The notes beneath the pieces were generated by a model, which was not told the DNA's origin, made no database searches, and saw nothing but the letters and a program-made list of their open reading frames with translations. Positions 42,430 through 50,084 of a DNA stretch of 64,000 nt are shown here, in pieces. Position numbers and translations under genes: made by a program. Within the stretch, counting starts at the first letter, position 1. Every line of letters starts with the position of its first letter. The DNA is taken from NCBI GenBank assembly GCA_900540345.1, contig UQFK01000002.1, forward strand, positions 186,001 through 250,000, in the 5' to 3' direction. The stretch is from an uncultured Eggerthella sp. Lineage in GTDB: Bacteria; Actinomycetota; Coriobacteriia; Coriobacteriales; Eggerthellaceae.

Positions 42430-43047
42430 TTATCCGAATGCAGATGCCGACCCGGTTGCCGCTGTTCCTGCGCTCTGTGCCGCAGTGCTCACGCCGGTTG
42501 GCAGAAAAGGAAATGAACCGCCATTTAACACGATGATAAGGAAGATAGCTGCCTGAACTGCAAAGCCGCCCCATGTCCACATGACCGCTTGTCGGCGACG
42601 CTTTGGCGAAAGCGTGGATGTGGAGATCCATGCCATGAGCAGGCCGAGCATGCCGCCAATAAGGCCAAGAACAAACCACCCGATCTTAAAGCCCCAGCTC
42701 ATCGGGGCAGGATCGTCATCTGGATCGGAGGGTGTAGCGAAAAAGGAGAACGCACCATTTTCACGAAACGTTGGCTGCTGATCGCTGCTAGGCTGCTTAG
42801 GCTGTGGCTGCTGAGAAAAACTCTCTTGAGGTTGTGTAGCTTCAGGGCGTTCAGCAGGCTGCGTTGGTTGCTGAGCTGTCGGCTCAACAGGCGCAGACGA
42901 TTGGGGCTGTGCGACTGGCTCTGAAGCTGGAGGCGGAGGTGGCAGCGGCTTATCGGAAGTCGGCGATTTGTGCTGTGTGCTTTCAGACTCTGAAGCAGAC
43001 GCTTTGAGCTGTTGATCTTGTGTCTGTTGGTCGTTCTGTTCAGGCAT
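42430..43047 (-). CDS. Proline/glutamine-rich membrane protein, hypothetical
   Basis: 205 aa, no family recognised. Residues 1-110 are low-complexity, rich in Gln, Pro, Ser and Ala (a run of Pro near 35-41), presumably disordered in the cytoplasm. Two membrane helices follow, about 122-142 (GFKIGWFVLGLIGGMLGLLM) and 158-178 (WTWGGFAVQAAIFLIIVL), separated by a basic loop (SPKRRRQ). AAGGG precedes the ATG. Stands alone upstream of glutamine synthetase. Confidence 0.75.
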   Translation of the reverse strand: MPEQNDQQTQDQQLKASASESESTQHKSPTSDKPLPPPPPASEPVAQPQSSAPVEPTAQQPTQPAERPEATQPQESFSQQPQPKQPSSDQQPTFRENGAFSFFATPSDPDDDPAPMSWGFKIGWFVLGLIGGMLGLLMAWISTSTLSPKRRRQAVMWTWGGFAVQAAIFLIIVLNGGSFPFLPTGVSTAAQSAGTAATGSASAFG

Positions 43048-43156
43048 ATGAACCCTTTTGTACGTTATCGGACGATTTCATTCGTTCATTATCCCTGATT
43101 CTCCTTCATATTTGTACATCTACTGACAATCGTCATGAGGCGGTAAGGAGTGCAAC

Positions 43157-43189
43157 AAAAAAGAACCGCTTCATATCGAAGCGGTTCTT
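43157..43189 (-). terminator. Intrinsic terminator of the rplM-rpsI operon
   Basis: AAGAACCGCTTC (43161-43172) pairs with GAAGCGGTTCTT (43178-43189), 5-nt loop, then six T residues on the minus strand. Confidence 0.9.
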
Positions 43190-43226
43190 CGTAGCCCCAA
43201 AGGGATATTCGATCCAAATAGATCGC

Positions 43227-43619
43227 TTAGCGCTTGCTGAACTGCGGGCGCTTGCGTGCTTTCTTCAGACCGTACTTCTTGCGCTCGACCATACGAGCAT
43301 CACGCGTGAGGTAACCAGCGCGCTTAAGTTCTGCGCGATAATCGCCAGCTTCAAGAAGAGCACGAGCGATACCGTGGCGCAGCGCACCTGCCTGACCAGA
43401 GGTGCCGCCGCCATTGCAGCGAGCGATGACGTCGAACTGATTCATGGTATCGGTAACACCGAAAGGAGTGAGTGCGTAGTCGACCAATGCCTGACGACCG
43501 AAGAAATCGAGTCCGTCACGACCATTGACGGTCACTTTGCCCGTACCAGGGACGATACGAACACGAGCAACAGCGTTCTTGCGACGGCCAGTGCCGTAAT
43601 ATACTGCTTCGCCTGCCAT
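43227..43619 (-). CDS. rpsI: 30S ribosomal protein S9
   Basis: Small-subunit protein S9 (130 aa). It starts with the YYGTGRRKNAVARVRIVPG motif, has the FGRQALVDYALTPF central part and ends in the conserved basic tail KKARKRPQFSKR that reaches the P-site tRNA. The ATG overlaps the rplM stop (TAATG), so it is translationally coupled with L13, the standard gene order. Confidence 0.97.
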   Translation of the reverse strand: MAGEAVYYGTGRRKNAVARVRIVPGTGKVTVNGRDGLDFFGRQALVDYALTPFGVTDTMNQFDVIARCNGGGTSGQAGALRHGIARALLEAGDYRAELKRAGYLTRDARMVERKKYGLKKARKRPQFSKR

Positions 43620-44056
43620 TAGTTATCCTCCATCTTGATCTCGCGGGGAGCCTGAGCCATATGCGGATGCTCTGCACCAGCATAGACCTTGAGCTTCTTA
43701 GCCATCGCACGACCGAGCGTATTCTTCGGAAGCATGCCCTTCACTGCATGCTCGATGACGCGCTCAGGATGCTTTGCCATAGCCTCTTCGAAGGTCTCGC
43801 ACTTGAGTCCTCCGGGATAACCGCTGTGACGATAGTATTCCTTGTCCGTGAGCTTCTTACCCGTTACGCGGATCTTGTCAGCATTCACGATAACGACGAA
43901 ATCGCCGGTATCGACGTGTGGGGTATAGGTTGGCTTATGCTTGCCGCGAAGGATCTGAGCTGCCTTCGAAGCAACGCGTCCGAGAACCTGATCCTCTGCG
44001 TCGATAAGAAGCCATTCGCGCTCGACTTCGCCTGGCTTTGCGTAATAAGTCTTCAC
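43619..44056 (-). CDS. rplM: 50S ribosomal protein L13
   Basis: Large-subunit assembly protein L13, 145 aa. KTYYAKPGEVEREW at the N-terminus, GDFVVIVNADKIRVTGKK, HSGYPGGLK and GMLPKNTLGRAM are family hallmarks. I use the GTG at 44056: TTGGAGGAA lies six bases before it and L13 proteins begin MKTYY; the longer frame would add eight unlikely residues. Upstream is a 160-nt structured leader from a good promoter. Confidence 0.97.
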   Translation of the reverse strand: MKTYYAKPGEVEREWLLIDAEDQVLGRVASKAAQILRGKHKPTYTPHVDTGDFVVIVNADKIRVTGKKLTDKEYYRHSGYPGGLKCETFEEAMAKHPERVIEHAVKGMLPKNTLGRAMAKKLKVYAGAEHPHMAQAPREIKMEDN

Positions 44057-44109
44057 TGCGTTCCTCCAATAAAGTAACAATGTTAGTTTTCAAAAGTTTG
44101 CCTGCTTCT

Positions 44110-44184
44110 GTCTGAAACGCAAAGGATCCTGCCCTTCGCCATCCTATCGAGTGGTTCTGGACTACCAGTCAATAGGCTTCAGAC
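44110..44184 (-). ncRNA. Candidate structured 5' leader of rplM-rpsI
   Basis: The leader can fold into a closed multi-stem RNA: an outer stem from GTCTGAA (44110-44116) with TTCAGAC (44178-44184); an inner hairpin 44119-44125 with 44133-44139 (one G-U pair in the RNA); and a second hairpin CCTAT/ATAGG (44143-44147, 44172-44176) topped by TGGT/ACCA. Ribosomal-protein leaders, including L13 leaders known in Firmicutes, often bind their own protein. Autoregulation here is inference. Confidence 0.35.
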
Positions 44185-44222
44185 CGCACAGCCACACGGG
44201 GCTTTTGAAAGCGAACCTTTGC

Positions 44223-44252
44223 ATAATAATCTTTTTTGCATGTTCGCGTCAA
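44223..44252 (-). promoter_or_regulatory. Promoter of rplM-rpsI
   Basis: On the minus strand: TTGACG (44247-44252), 18-nt spacer, TATTAT (44223-44228). It implies a 5' leader of about 160 nt before the rplM GTG. Confidence 0.65.
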
Positions 44253-44325
44253 TCACAAACCGCCACGAGCGGCACACGAACACTGTAGGCGGAAGCTTGC
44301 TGCGCTACCTCTTGCAAACAAGACG

Positions 44326-45246
44326 TTAAAGATCGGTATTATCGAGATCGTAAGGCGTTGCCTGGTAGACATAGTAATTCAGCCAGTTCGTATAGAGCAG
44401 CTGGGCAGCGCTGCGCCAGTTCGAAAGCGGCTGTTTGGTGGGGTCATCGTTCGGGAAATAGTGCTTAGGCAACACAGGATCGATCCCTTTGCTCACATCG
44501 CGAAAATACTCTTCTGCAAGCGTGTTGGTATCGTATTCAGGATGGCCGAACACGAAGAATTGTCTACTATCGATGCTCTTCGCAATGAATGCGCCTGCTT
44601 CATCCGATAGCGCGATAGTCTCAAGATCGGGATGCGCCTCAATATCTTGCACATGAACTTCGGTATTACGTGAATGCGGTGCATAGAGCACGTCATCGAG
44701 CCCTCGTACGAGCGGACTCGAGGGCTTCACGATCCGATGCGCGAAGATGCCCGACATCTTCTCATTAAGGATGTGCTTTTCGATCCCGTAATGGTAATAG
44801 ATGGCAGCCTGCGCGCCCCAACAGATAGAGAGCGTGGAGAAGACGTTGGTCTTGGCCCATTCGAAGATCTCGCACAATTCTGGCCAGTAATCGACCTCTT
44901 CGAAATCATACAGCTCAACGGGTGCGCCCGTAATGATCATGCCGTCGTATCGTTTGTGGCGCACATCATCGAGACCGACATAGAAGGACTCAAGGTGTTC
45001 TGTGGGCACATGGGTTGCACGATGGCTGACCGTTTGCAGCAAGTCGAGCTCGACTTGAAGCGGTGTATTGGAAAGCTTCCGAAGAATCTGGGTCTCAGTT
45101 TCGATCTTTGTAGGCATGAGGTTCAAGATGAGCACGCGCAGCGGGCGGATATCCTGATGGATCGCGCGATGTTCGGTCATCACGAAGATGTTCTCGCTTT
45201 CGAGCACGCTCGTTGCGGGAAGGGCATCAGGGATTCTGATCGGCAT
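44326..45246 (-). CDS. metA: Homoserine O-acetyltransferase (MetA family)
   Basis: First committed step of methionine synthesis, 306 aa. Catalytic Cys142 (SICWGAQAA), His235 and Glu237 (FGHPEYD) match MetA numbering. Residue 111 is Glu (ITGAPVE); in characterised MetA proteins Glu at 111 gives acetyl-CoA use and Gly gives succinyl-CoA use, so O-acetylhomoserine is the expected product. That fits the adjacent O-acetylhomoserine sulfhydrylase MetY, transcribed divergently. AAAGGA precedes the ATG. I saw no SAM riboswitch upstream. Confidence 0.93.
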   Translation of the reverse strand: MPIRIPDALPATSVLESENIFVMTEHRAIHQDIRPLRVLILNLMPTKIETETQILRKLSNTPLQVELDLLQTVSHRATHVPTEHLESFYVGLDDVRHKRYDGMIITGAPVELYDFEEVDYWPELCEIFEWAKTNVFSTLSICWGAQAAIYYHYGIEKHILNEKMSGIFAHRIVKPSSPLVRGLDDVLYAPHSRNTEVHVQDIEAHPDLETIALSDEAGAFIAKSIDSRQFFVFGHPEYDTNTLAEEYFRDVSKGIDPVLPKHYFPNDDPTKQPLSNWRSAAQLLYTNWLNYYVYQATPYDLDNTDL

Positions 45247-45319
45247 AGCTTCATCCTTTCGTAAGCGTACTCATGATAACAGCTTTCCAGGTCAGCAGGC
45301 TTTTATGCGCGGCGAAACG

Positions 45320-45421
45320 GGTATCGAAGATACCGAGGGCTGGCTATCAAGAACCGCTATGACCCGAAAACGAGAAGATGAGCGCTGGGATCGGTTCGGG
45401 TACGATCGGGTGATACGATCG
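45320..45421. promoter_or_regulatory. metA-metY divergent region: hairpin and direct repeats
   Basis: The 235-nt gap holds a short hairpin GGTATC-GAA-GATACC (45320-45334) and a direct repeat TACGATCG at 45401-45408 and 45414-45421 (13-bp step). These are possible regulator sites for sulfur-amino-acid control. The consensus of SAM-I, SAM-II or SAM-IV riboswitches was not found. Confidence 0.3.
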
Positions 45422-45481
45422 TTGCAGAAAAGTCGATGCCATTGAGGGCCTCTCTTTCATCCCAACACGTTAGGAGCATTC

Positions 45482-46762
45482 ATGACCTCACAGATCGGAA
45501 CAACGTGCGTGCAGGGCGGCTATCATCCTGGAAATGCAGAGCCACGCCAAATCCCTATCTACCAAAGCACCACATGGAAGTATGATTCGAGCGAGTTCAT
45601 GGGCAAGCTCTTTGATCTTGAGGAAGCTGGATATTTCTATACCCGCCTGCAAAATCCCACAAACGACTCTGTTGCCGCAAAGATCTACGAACTCGAAGGC
45701 GGAAGTGCTGCCATGCTCACCTCTTCAGGACAAGCAGCAAACTTCTTTGCCATCTTCAATATCGCAGGCTGCGGTGACCACGTGGTCTGCTCGACCTCGA
45801 TCTATGGTGGTACCTATAATCTCTTTGCGCACACCATGGCACGCATGGGCATCGAATTCACCTTCGTCTCTCCTACCTGCTCGGATGGAGAGCTTGAAGC
45901 AGCATTTAAGCCGAATACTAAGGCGGTGTTCGGAGAGACCGTAGCAAACCCAGCACTGACCGTGCTCGATATCGAGCGCTTCGCAAAAGCTGCGCATGAC
46001 CATGGTGTTCCACTGATCGTCGATAATACCTTTCCCACCCCGGTCAATTGTCGTCCGATCGAATGGGGCGCCGATATCGTGACGCATTCGACCACGAAGT
46101 ATATGGATGGTCACGGTGCTGCAGTCGGTGGATGCATCGTCGATTCTGGTAAGTTCGATTGGGATGCGCATGCCGACAAATTCCCTGGCCTCACCACTCC
46201 CGACGAGAGCTATCACGGCGTGACCTACACCAAACAATTCGGACAAGAAGGTGCCTTTATCACAAAAGCGACCGCGCAGCTCATGCGTGATCTCGGTGCC
46301 ATCCAATCACCTCAAAATGCCTTCCTCTTGAACATGGGTCTCGAGAGCCTGCACCTGCGTATGGCTCAGCATACGAAAAACGGCCTTGCGGTTGCTCAGT
46401 TCCTCAGCAATCATCCGAAGGTCGCGTGGGTTCGCTATGCTGATTTGCCGGAAGATGAAAACTATAAGCTTGCTCAGAAGTATCTGCCAAACGGCTCATG
46501 CGGTGTTGTGAGTTTTGGTGTTGCAGGCGGTCGTGATGCAGCAGAGCGCTTCATGTCGGCACTCAAGATGGCCCAGATCGCGACTCATGTAGCTGATGCG
46601 CGCACCTGCGTATTGCATCCCGCGAACGCAACGCATCGTCAGATGAACGATGAAGAGCTAGAGGCTGCCGGGATCAGTGCGGACCTGATCCGTCTTTCAT
46701 GCGGCATCGAGGATCCAGCTGACCTGATTGCCGATCTTGAGCAGGCACTCGCTACGGCATAG
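45482..46762 (+). CDS. metY: O-acetylhomoserine sulfhydrylase
   Basis: PLP enzyme of the Cys/Met metabolism family (426 aa) converting O-acetylhomoserine and sulfide to homocysteine. The N-terminal TTCVQGGYHPGNAEPRQIPI and the YTRLQNPTNDSVAAKI motif are typical of MetY over MetB. The PLP lysine is K206 in THSTTKYMDGHG, and SVAG-like GCIVDSG follows. The length (over 420 aa) also suits MetY. Divergent from metA, and followed by a 469-nt convergent gap with repeats. Confidence 0.94.
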   Translation: MTSQIGTTCVQGGYHPGNAEPRQIPIYQSTTWKYDSSEFMGKLFDLEEAGYFYTRLQNPTNDSVAAKIYELEGGSAAMLTSSGQAANFFAIFNIAGCGDHVVCSTSIYGGTYNLFAHTMARMGIEFTFVSPTCSDGELEAAFKPNTKAVFGETVANPALTVLDIERFAKAAHDHGVPLIVDNTFPTPVNCRPIEWGADIVTHSTTKYMDGHGAAVGGCIVDSGKFDWDAHADKFPGLTTPDESYHGVTYTKQFGQEGAFITKATAQLMRDLGAIQSPQNAFLLNMGLESLHLRMAQHTKNGLAVAQFLSNHPKVAWVRYADLPEDENYKLAQKYLPNGSCGVVSFGVAGGRDAAERFMSALKMAQIATHVADARTCVLHPANATHRQMNDEELEAAGISADLIRLSCGIEDPADLIADLEQALATA

Positions 46763-46765
46763 TAA

Positions 46766-46878
46766 CTGGGTTGCGGGATGGCAGCCGGTTACGGGATAGC
46801 AGCCGAGTTGCGGGACGACAACTGGGCTATGAGATGACAAACGGTGTTGCCGAATGTCAACTGGCTATGGGCTAGCAG
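46766..46878. repeat. Degenerate tandem repeat, six units of 18-20 bp
   Basis: Starts 4 nt after the metY stop. Units begin at 46766, 46785, 46803, 46822, 46842 and 46861, each about CYGGGTTRCGGGATRGCAR, with substitutions and small length changes; a seventh partial unit may follow. Period is not a multiple of three and no frame is open, so it is non-coding. A comparable array (13-bp units) occurs in the other large convergent gap at 62200. Confidence 0.7.
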
Positions 46879-47000
46879 TCGGACTGTGGTATTTGCTGCA
46901 AATCGTCGCGTTTGTAGGATTTGCTACGCGTGATTTCTGCCTGCAGATTTGCAAACTCGCGCTAGATGGCCATGCGCTTCTGAATTCTTGCCTCTGATAG

Positions 47001-47042
47001 ATCGCGTTTCTCCTGTCGCCTGCAGTCGAAACGCGATTTTTT
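47001..47042 (+). terminator. Terminator-like hairpin downstream of metY
   Basis: ATCGCGTTT (47001-47009) pairs perfectly with AAACGCGAT (47029-47037) across a 19-nt loop and is followed by a run of six T. It lies about 240 nt past metY, so other termination may occur earlier. Confidence 0.55.
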
Positions 47043-47199
47043 GCAACAGATTTGCGTTCGTATGCACAAAATAGGGTGTCGCAGGGTCATTTCGGACACA
47101 AATCGGGTTTACAGCATAGGCAGTTTTACCAAAACCCCTGTTCAGAAGATTTGATAAAGAACGAGCTGTGCATATAACCGCAAATATCTTGCAAAAAAA
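47037..47199. repeat. Inverted intergenic element, copy 1
   Basis: Two facing copies of an 18-bp motif, ATTTKCGNTYRTATGCAC: plus-strand copy ATTTGCGTTCGTATGCAC at 47050-47067 and minus-strand copy ATTTGCGGTTATATGCAC at 47168-47185, with a 100-bp core between. Each is preceded by a TTTTTTGCAA stretch (47037-47046; minus strand 47188-47199). The same pair arrangement occurs at 62411-62588. No open frame, no target-site duplication recognised. Confidence 0.65.
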
Positions 47200-47231
47200 C
47201 AGCGTTGTTCGTGCAAATTGCTGATCGAGAG

Positions 47232-48518
47232 CTAGTCCTGAACGCGAATGACCGACGGATAGCCACCCAAAACCGCATTCGGAAGCGCAAGCACTTCTTC
47301 GATCACCTTTGCGACACTGTCTTCATGCGCAGTATGCGTGACGAATACGAGATTTACTGCATCGCGCGCCTTTGTGCCGCGCTGCTGCACCGATTGCAAT
47401 GAAACGTCGTACTTCGCAAAGATATCTGCGCATGCAGCCAAAACGCCCGCGCGATCTTCGACAAGGAAGCGGATGTAATATTTTGTTTGCAGCTCGTCCA
47501 TGCTGATAACAGGCAGATGATCCGTGCACGTGCAGCCCACGATAGGCTCAATGCCCATTTGAATATGACGAGCAACCTCGAGCACATCGCCCATGACCGC
47601 ACTCGCCGCAGGACCTGCTCCTGCGCCTTCGCCAAAGAACATGGTCTCGCCCACTGCATCGCCCACTACGTAGATCGCATTGAAAACACCATTGACTTTC
47701 GCAAGCTGGTGATCGAGCGGAATCATGGTGGGGTGGACGCGCACGCCAATACCGTGGTCAGTACGATGTGCATGAGCGATCAGCTTTACGGCATAGCCCA
47801 TGTTGTTTGCAAGCGCGAGGTCGATCGGCGAAATGCGACGGATGCCTTCGGTGTAGACATCATCCATGACCACACGGGAATTGAATGCGATAGAAGCAAG
47901 AATTGCGATCTTCGCTGCGGCATCATGGCCATCCACGTCTGCCGTTGGATCTGCTTCAGCAAAGCCCTTTTCCTGCGCTTCTGCCAACGCTTCATCGTAG
48001 CTCATACCATCTTCATCCATGCGTGTGAGCATATAGTTGGTCGTGCCATTTACAATGCCCATAACAGCCGAGATCTCGTTTGCGATAAGGGAGTGCTTGA
48101 GCGGACCGATGATGGGAATACCGCCACCAACACTTGCCTCAAAGGCAATCTCAACACCTTGTGCTTCAGCAAGCGCCATGATCTCTTCGCCTGAAGTTGC
48201 CATGAGCGCCTTGTTCGCAGTAACAACATTCTTACCCGCCTCAAGCGCGCTCTTCACGACATCCTTTGCGACGGTCGTACCACCGATGAGCTCGATGACG
48301 ATATCGATATCAGGATCGTTGATGATATCAGCAAAGTCGGTCGTGAACAGGTCAGCTACGCCATGCGCTTCTGCCTGCTCAGGGTTACGCGAGCACACAC
48401 GCACCAGCTCGAGATCGATGCCATAATGGCGCATGAAATCTTGCTTGTGGTTGCGCAGAATATCGATGCAACCGCCGCCAACAGTACCGGTTCCAATCAA
48501 TCCGACTTTAACAGCCAT
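47232..48518 (-). CDS. hom: Homoserine dehydrogenase
   Basis: NAD(P)H-dependent reduction of aspartate semialdehyde to homoserine, feeding MetA and threonine synthesis; 428 aa. N-terminal Rossmann loop LIGTGTVGGG, the catalytic region GIVNGTTNYMLTRM and AKIAILASIAF, and a C-terminal ACT domain (about 350-428, YYIRFLVEDRAGVLAACADI) that usually mediates feedback inhibition. The ATG at 48518 has GGAG eight bases upstream; the longer frame from 48563 is not supported. No aspartokinase gene in the window. Confidence 0.96.
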   Translation of the reverse strand: MAVKVGLIGTGTVGGGCIDILRNHKQDFMRHYGIDLELVRVCSRNPEQAEAHGVADLFTTDFADIINDPDIDIVIELIGGTTVAKDVVKSALEAGKNVVTANKALMATSGEEIMALAEAQGVEIAFEASVGGGIPIIGPLKHSLIANEISAVMGIVNGTTNYMLTRMDEDGMSYDEALAEAQEKGFAEADPTADVDGHDAAAKIAILASIAFNSRVVMDDVYTEGIRRISPIDLALANNMGYAVKLIAHAHRTDHGIGVRVHPTMIPLDHQLAKVNGVFNAIYVVGDAVGETMFFGEGAGAGPAASAVMGDVLEVARHIQMGIEPIVGCTCTDHLPVISMDELQTKYYIRFLVEDRAGVLAACADIFAKYDVSLQSVQQRGTKARDAVNLVFVTHTAHEDSVAKVIEEVLALPNAVLGGYPSVIRVQD

Positions 48519-48656
48519 ACGATCCACTCCATTCATAATTCGTGTGCTAGAGATTATACCCACAGGAAAATGAATCGAGCGACCACAACGCGGGCCGCTC
48601 GATAAGATAGCGTTTTATGTAGCCTTGCGGTCACCCGACCACTCGGCATGATCGGC

Positions 48657-50015
48657 CTAATCCAGATCACACGCCATAAGATCGGCGTAGGTCTCACGAC
48701 GAGTAACAAGCGTCGCTTGGCCATCCTTCACGAACACGATGCCTGGACGTGGCTGACCGTTGTAGTTGCTTGCCATGGAGTGACAATAAGCGCCGGTGCC
48801 GAATACACACAAGATATCGCCTAGTTCCGGATGCTGCAGCGGACGATCGAGCACGACCGCATCGCCGCTTTCGCAATGCTTGCCGCATACCGTTACGATC
48901 TCCGTACGTGGCTGATCAGCCTTGTTGGCGATGACAGGTTCATAATCGGCATGGTAGAGCGCGGTGCGGATATTGTCCGACATGCCGCCATCGATCGCAA
49001 CGTACTTGCGAATGCCTGGCAATGTCTTCAGGATACCGACCGTATAGAGCGTAACACCCGGAGTCGCGACCATCGAACGACCTGGCTCGCAAAGAAGGCG
49101 TGGCTCCTTGAAGTCGAACTCGGCGCAATACTTCTTCATCGAGCTGGTTACCACCTCGGCGAAGTCTTCGATCGAAGCAGGCTTCTCTTCTGTGATGTAT
49201 GCAATACCAAGACCGCCGCCCACATCGATCTCGCCTACCTCGATACCATAATGACCCTTCACACGCGCCGCAAATTCCACGATGACCTTGATAGCCTCGT
49301 CGAACGAATGGAGCGCGAAGATCTGCGAACCGATATGCATATGGAAGCCGACCAGATTGATATTAGGAAGCTCACAAATATCGCCGACACACATGAAGGC
49401 GAAATCTTCACGCATGGTGAAGCCGAACTTCGAGTCTTCGCATCCCGTGCGAATGTATTCATGCGTATCAGCCTCAACGCCAGGAGTGATGCGCATATAG
49501 ACATCTTGCGTCTTGCCTAATTCTGCAGCGATCTCGGAAACGCGATGTGCCTCGATGCGAGAATCGACAACGATACGACCAACGCCAGCAGAAATAGCTT
49601 CACGTAATTCTTGAGGCGTCTTATTATTGCCATGGACAAACACGCGCTCCATCGGAAAATCGACCGCTTGCGCCACTGCAAGCTCGCCACCACCCGAAAC
49701 ATCAAGACACAGACCATGTTGTGCAACGAGTCGACAGACTGCCTTATTCAGAAATGCTTTCGATGCATAGATAACATCTGAATTCGGATAGCGCGAGGCA
49801 AAAGCTTCGCGATATCTTTCCATGCGATCTTCCAGATCGGCCTGATCATAGACATAGAGCGCGGTACCGAATTCTTTGGCAACATCGACCATATCCACCC
49901 CACCGATATGAAGGTGCCCGTCGACGACCTCTGCCGTGAGTGGCAGACAAGCGCCAAGCTCCATCGTAGTGAGATTGTCGGGTTCTGCATCATGCTTTGG
50001 TGCTGGAAGCGACAT
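48657..50015 (-). CDS. lysA: Diaminopimelate decarboxylase
   Basis: PLP-dependent last step of lysine synthesis, 452 aa, alanine-racemase fold. The PLP lysine is K86 in VIYASKAFLNKAV. HMHIGSQ, GGGLGIAY and EPGRSMVATPG bind phosphate and substrate, and the second active-site motif CGKHCESGD comes from the partner subunit. AAAGGG lies before the ATG. Same direction as hom, with a 138-nt gap between them containing only a weak hairpin, so hom and lysA may be one unit. Confidence 0.96.
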   Translation of the reverse strand: MSLPAPKHDAEPDNLTTMELGACLPLTAEVVDGHLHIGGVDMVDVAKEFGTALYVYDQADLEDRMERYREAFASRYPNSDVIYASKAFLNKAVCRLVAQHGLCLDVSGGGELAVAQAVDFPMERVFVHGNNKTPQELREAISAGVGRIVVDSRIEAHRVSEIAAELGKTQDVYMRITPGVEADTHEYIRTGCEDSKFGFTMREDFAFMCVGDICELPNINLVGFHMHIGSQIFALHSFDEAIKVIVEFAARVKGHYGIEVGEIDVGGGLGIAYITEEKPASIEDFAEVVTSSMKKYCAEFDFKEPRLLCEPGRSMVATPGVTLYTVGILKTLPGIRKYVAIDGGMSDNIRTALYHADYEPVIANKADQPRTEIVTVCGKHCESGDAVVLDRPLQHPELGDILCVFGTGAYCHSMASNYNGQPRPGIVFVKDGQATLVTRRETYADLMACDLD

Positions 50016-50084
50016 GAGATCCCTTTCTCCAAGTTGTAACAGTCGGTTAACTCGCTCTATCTTACCCTCTTGGCGTGCATGCGC

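Noticed and set aside
45247..45481. SAM riboswitch in the metA-metY gap
   Set aside because: I looked on both strands for SAM-I, SAM-II and SAM-IV core sequences and found none; only a short hairpin and direct repeats.
46766..46878. CRISPR array
   Set aside because: Units are contiguous, diverged and of 18-20 bp with no spacers; the same holds for the 13-bp array at 62200. No cas genes are present.
48575..48602. Terminator between lysA and hom (TCGAGCG/CGCTCGA stem)
   Set aside because: The stem is 7 bp with a 14-nt loop and no T-run on either strand, so it is too weak to call.
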